Shown piece by piece: positions 4,744-7,411 of a stretch of 7,411 nt of DNA. The notes under the pieces were generated by a model. It was not told where the DNA came from and ran no database searches. It saw nothing but the letters and a program-made list of their open reading frames with translations. The position numbers were made by a program, and so were the translations under genes. The DNA comes from DATGQT01 sp033720695 (GTDB lineage Bacteria > Bacteroidota > Rhodothermia > Rhodothermales > Rubricoccaceae), in contig JAWWCA010000180.1 of assembly GCA_033720695.1 (NCBI GenBank), positions 1 through 7,411 of the forward strand, in the 5' to 3' direction. Every line of letters starts with the position of its first letter. The stretch's first letter is position 1.

Positions 4744-7086
4744 CTACCGGATCACCGCCACCTTGCCGTGCGCCGTCGCCTCCCCGTCGGCGGCGACGGC
4801 GGCGACGAGGTAGACGCCCGAGGTCACCAGCTCACCCGTCCGCTCGTCGCGGCCGTCCCAGCGGACGGAGCCGCCGCGGGCGTCGAGCGCGGCGATGCGG
4901 CGGCCGTCGGGCGTGAGGACGTAGACCGTCGTCTCGGCGACGAGCCCGGAGATCAGAACGCCCCGGCTGTGCTGGGCCGGTCGGTACGGGCTCGGCGCCA
5001 CGGCGAGGTCGCGGACCGTGGGCGAGGGGGCCGTCGCCTCGCCGGCGGCGCTGAGCAGGCCCCGGTCGGTGGCGAAGTAAACCCGGCCCGTCACGGGGTC
5101 CACCTCCACGGCCACGACGTTGTCGGAGAAGAGCGGGCTGTTCTCGGTCGTGAGCTGGAGCTCGACGGCGTCGCCGTCGGCGTTGAGGCGCCAGGCGCCC
5201 GTGGTCGAGCCGATCCAGAGCTGGCCCGCGGGGTCGACGGCGAAGTCGTTGACGGCGAGGTCGCGGAGGAGGTAGTCGGCGCCGTCGGCGGTGCGGGCCC
5301 ACTGCGGCGTGGCGAGGGCGGCGTCGCCGCCGAGGACGGCGCCCGGAGAGAAGATGATGGCGAGGCCGCGGGCCGTCCCGATCCAGAGGCGGCCCTGCCC
5401 GTCCAAGGCGAGCGCGGTGACGTCCTCGCTCGGCAGCCCCGTCCCGTTCGTCCCGACTTGGTCGATGTGGACGGCGACGTCGTCGGCGGCGCTGAACGGG
5501 TCGGCCCCGGTCGAGAGCGCGACGACACCGGCCCCCTGGTTCCCGGTGTTCCGCCGCGCCGTGAACCACTTCTGGTCGAACGGGTCGATCACCATCTCCA
5601 CGAGGTCCACCGAGTTCGGCACCGTGGAGGGCAGGGGCAGCCCCGTCCAGGCGCCCTCCGGGGCGCGGACGTGGAGTGGCAGCGGCGAGAACCGGTTCGT
5701 CACCCACAGCCGCCCCGCCGCGTCGACGACGGCGTCGCCGAGGTCGACGAGGTCGGTCCCCGTCGCCTCGAGGAGCGTGGCGTTCTCGGCGTCGTAAGTG
5801 AGGGCGTCGCCGTCGGGCGAGACGGCGAGGAGGCCGTCGCCCTGGGAGGCGGCGTAGAACGTGCCGTCGGGGCCGAGGGAGGCGCTGATGAGCCGGGCCT
5901 CGGGGACGTCGGCCTCGCCCTCGACGAACAGCGTCCAGCCCGTCTCGTCGAGCCGGCTCGCCGCCGAGCGGCCGATCCCGATGGCGTTCTGGATGCGGTC
6001 GTGCGACGTCCACAGCACGTCGTCGCGGACGGCGAGGGCGCGGACGGCGTTGTTGAAGGGGCCGTCGGGCACCACCACCTGCTCGGGCTCGATGCGCACC
6101 TCGCCGCCGTTCTCCGGCCCGAGCGGCGGGAGGCGGAGGAGGCCGCCCACCTCGGAGCCGACCCACGCCTGCCCGTCCGGCCCGAGCGCGACGGAGGTCA
6201 TGAGCGGGTAGTCGCCGGGGTCGAAGACGCGGCGCCCGCCCCCGGCGGCGAGCCGGATGAGCCGGTTCTGCACCACGGAGTAGAGGTAGTCCCCGTCGAC
6301 GGCGAGGTCCCGGCCGGCGACGCCCCAGAAGAGCACCTGCGACCACGTCCCGTCGGCCTGGCGGCGCTCGGCGCCGGCCGCGGCGCAGGCGTAGACGGCG
6401 CCGTCGAAGAACGCGAGGCAGTCGGAGGTGGTGGGCCCGGCGCTGTCGAGCGTCCACGCCGAGGGCTGCTGGAGGTTCGGCGCGTCGAGGGAGGCGTAGG
6501 CGACGCCGTCGACCGTGGCGACCCAGAGGCCCGGGCGGCCGTCGGGGAGCGGGGCCTCGAGGGCGTCGTTGACGGGCGTGGCCGGGTCGAGGTCGCCGAG
6601 GCGGGCGTAGGTCTCGCGCACCTCCCCCCGCGCCGGGTCGAAGACGACGAGCCCGAAGGCCGTCGCGACGTACAGGGTGCCGTCCTGCACGCGGAGGCGC
6701 CGCACGGCGCGGTCGGCGTACTGGTCGGCCCGCGCGATGTCGAAGAACGACGTGACGGCGCCCGTGGCCACGTCGAGGCGGTCGAGCACGCCGTCGGTGT
6801 AGCCCACCCACACCGCATCGCCGGCGTCGTCGTAGGCGATGGCCGCCGTCTCGACGCCGTGGAGCCCCTGCACGGGGGTGTAGCGCGTGACCTCGCCCGT
6901 GCCCGGCCGGAACGCGTAGACGCCGCCGCCGGTGGCCGCCCAGACCGCCTCGCCGGAGGCGGCGACGCCGACCACCTCGCGGAGCGACGGGTACGCCTGC
7001 CAGTCGCGGAGCTGGGCCTGCGCCCCGGCGGCGCTCAGGAGGACGAGGAGGACCGGGACGGCCCGGAAGACGACACCGATTCGCAT
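4744..7086 (-). CDS. porZ: PorZ-like double beta-propeller protein with type IX secretion C-terminal domain
   Basis: A 780-residue exported protein. A signal peptide (about 1-24: Arg2 and Arg8, hydrophobic core, A-Q-A end) precedes two beta-propeller regions at about 26-325 and 330-690. These hold recurring propeller strands such as G-L-P-x-x-D-V-T-A-L-A near 550 and L-W-I-G-T-A-R-G-L after it. The last 84 residues are a type IX secretion/FlgD-like domain (V-Y-V-L-x-P-D-G-R ... S-G-V-Y-L ... G-K-V-A-V-I-R). The N-terminal pattern W29-x-x-Y-P-S-x-R-E-V, I-A-Y-D (83-86), a D-I near 116-117, then T-A-F-G-L-V-V-F-D ... E-V-R-E-T-Y (142-160), matches what I recall of PorZ. The length also equals that of Porphyromonas gingivalis PorZ (about 776). 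PorZ works at the cell surface in the attachment complex that joins sorted cargo to lipopolysaccharide. A generic secreted 'two-component regulator propeller' protein is the alternative. It lies 102 bp downstream of ribH on the same strand. Confidence 0.78.
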   Translation of the reverse strand: MRIGVVFRAVPVLLVLLSAAGAQAQLRDWQAYPSLREVVGVAASGEAVWAATGGGVYAFRPGTGEVTRYTPVQGLHGVETAAIAYDDAGDAVWVGYTDGVLDRLDVATGAVTSFFDIARADQYADRAVRRLRVQDGTLYVATAFGLVVFDPARGEVRETYARLGDLDPATPVNDALEAPLPDGRPGLWVATVDGVAYASLDAPNLQQPSAWTLDSAGPTTSDCLAFFDGAVYACAAAGAERRQADGTWSQVLFWGVAGRDLAVDGDYLYSVVQNRLIRLAAGGGRRVFDPGDYPLMTSVALGPDGQAWVGSEVGGLLRLPPLGPENGGEVRIEPEQVVVPDGPFNNAVRALAVRDDVLWTSHDRIQNAIGIGRSAASRLDETGWTLFVEGEADVPEARLISASLGPDGTFYAASQGDGLLAVSPDGDALTYDAENATLLEATGTDLVDLGDAVVDAAGRLWVTNRFSPLPLHVRAPEGAWTGLPLPSTVPNSVDLVEMVIDPFDQKWFTARRNTGNQGAGVVALSTGADPFSAADDVAVHIDQVGTNGTGLPSEDVTALALDGQGRLWIGTARGLAIIFSPGAVLGGDAALATPQWARTADGADYLLRDLAVNDFAVDPAGQLWIGSTTGAWRLNADGDAVELQLTTENSPLFSDNVVAVEVDPVTGRVYFATDRGLLSAAGEATAPSPTVRDLAVAPSPYRPAQHSRGVLISGLVAETTVYVLTPDGRRIAALDARGGSVRWDGRDERTGELVTSGVYLVAAVAADGEATAHGKVAVIR

Positions 7087-7098
7087 GGCGACGCGTGC

Positions 7099-7111
7099 GC
7101 CCCCGAGGGGC
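7099..7111 (-). other. Small hairpin in the leader of the PorZ-like gene
   Basis: GCCCC-TCG-GGGGC on the minus strand forms a 5-bp stem 12 bp before the ATG at 7086. It occupies the place a ribosome binding site would hold; no Shine-Dalgarno is present, in line with Bacteroidota-type initiation. It may affect translation, but in such GC-rich DNA short stems are expected by chance. Confidence 0.25.
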
Positions 7112-7133
7112 TCAGGAGATACGAGCGAGACGT

Positions 7134-7183
7134 AGCGAACGGCAGCGGGCGGCGCGGGGTGGAGCGGATCCTGGAGCGAACGG
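7134..7183. repeat. 9-bp direct repeat between ribH and the PorZ-like gene
   Basis: AGCGAACGG occurs at 7134-7142 and again at 7175-7183, 41 bp apart (about four helical turns), within the 102-bp spacer. On the minus strand these read CCGTTCGCT, and looser CGCT-containing copies lie nearby. The spacing would suit two protein-binding sites on one DNA face, but it may be chance. Confidence 0.3.
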
Positions 7184-7188
7184 GGGGC

Positions 7189-7411
7189 CTAATCTACGCG
7201 AAGCTGGCGCAGGAGATTGACCATTTCCACGGCCCCCACCGCCGCCTCGGCCCCCTTGTTGCCCGCCTTCGTCCCCGCCCGCTCGAATGCCTGCTCCAGG
7301 GTGTCCACGGTGAGCACGCCGAAGAGCACCGGCACGCCGGTGTCGAGGGAGGCCCGCTGGAGGCCGGAGGTGACGCCCCCGGCGACGTGGTCGTAGTGGC
7401 CGGTCGCCCCC
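7189..7411 (-). CDS. ribH: 6,7-dimethyl-8-ribityllumazine synthase, C-terminal half
   Basis: The last 73 codons and the TAG stop (7189-7191) are present; the 5' half lies beyond the right edge (full proteins are about 155-160 residues). The enzyme joins 5-amino-6-ribitylamino-uracil and 3,4-dihydroxy-2-butanone 4-phosphate to make the direct precursor of riboflavin. It works as a cytoplasmic oligomer, often an icosahedral or pentameric shell. Diagnostic segments are G-A-T-x-H-Y-D (first seven residues seen, with the conserved active-site His), V-P-V-L-F-G-V-L-T, and E-Q-A-F-E-R-A-G-T-K-A-G-N-K-G, which includes the Arg contacting substrate phosphate. The C-terminal helix A-V-E-M-x-N-L-L-R-Q-L ends normally, so there is no sign of decay. 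The downstream PorZ-like gene is on the same strand, but the 102-bp spacer makes co-transcription uncertain. Confidence 0.97.
   Translation of the reverse strand, partial: GATGHYDHVAGGVTSGLQRASLDTGVPVLFGVLTVDTLEQAFERAGTKAGNKGAEAAVGAVEMVNLLRQLRVD

Noticed and set aside
4832..6811. 659-codon frame within the PorZ-like gene in another phase
   Set aside because: Arg/Pro/Gly-rich translation; the 780-residue frame has a signal peptide, propeller strands and a sorting-like end.
1..7411. Mobile element, CRISPR array, phage or toxin-antitoxin module
   Set aside because: No transposase, integrase, long terminal inverted repeats, spaced repeat array or recognisable toxin/antitoxin reading frame was found.

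Overview
The window is very GC-rich and every gene uses G/C-ending codons. The best fit is a halophilic or marine Bacteroidota/Rhodothermota lineage of the Rubricoccus/Rubrivirga type (inference). The reasons are a PorZ-like type IX secretion protein, a DUF5335 protein, and translation starts that lack Shine-Dalgarno sequences, as is usual in Bacteroidota.

Left part (1-4393) is a sulfur and stress module. A YeeE/YedE-type thiosulfate/sulfur transporter gene runs leftward off the edge (1-131, minus). It is divergent from an ArsR-family winged-helix regulator (281-613), which has a perfect 7-6-7 inverted repeat just before its start codon. After a 218-bp gap comes a tight same-strand group: a tandem universal stress protein (832-1764), a sulfide:quinone oxidoreductase-family flavoprotein (1777-3039), a small DUF5335 protein (3083-3406) and a second tandem universal stress protein (3431-4393). 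The gaps are 12, 43 and 24 bp, so these four are probably one operon. A reasonable reading is that the regulator senses reactive sulfur, the oxidoreductase feeds sulfide electrons into the quinone pool, the transporter moves sulfur compounds, and the Usp/DUF5335 proteins serve the accompanying stress state.

Middle (4394-4743): a strong GC-rich hairpin separates the rightward operon from a leftward tRNA pair, tRNA-His(GTG) then tRNA-Glu(TTC), with a short perfect hairpin between the two tRNAs. Neither tRNA has an encoded CCA. The 98 bp upstream of tRNA-His hold further hairpins and the only A/T-rich islands nearby. They probably carry the end of the next gene's transcript and the tRNA promoter.

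Right part (4744-7411) is leftward. It holds a 780-residue secreted double beta-propeller protein with a type IX secretion-like C-terminal domain, which I read as a PorZ homologue. A 102-bp spacer containing a 9-bp direct repeat follows, then the 3' half of ribH (lumazine synthase, riboflavin pathway), cut by the right edge.

No insertion sequence, phage gene, CRISPR array or pseudogene was seen. Many long overlapping reading frames exist only because GC-rich codons leave few stops in the other frames.
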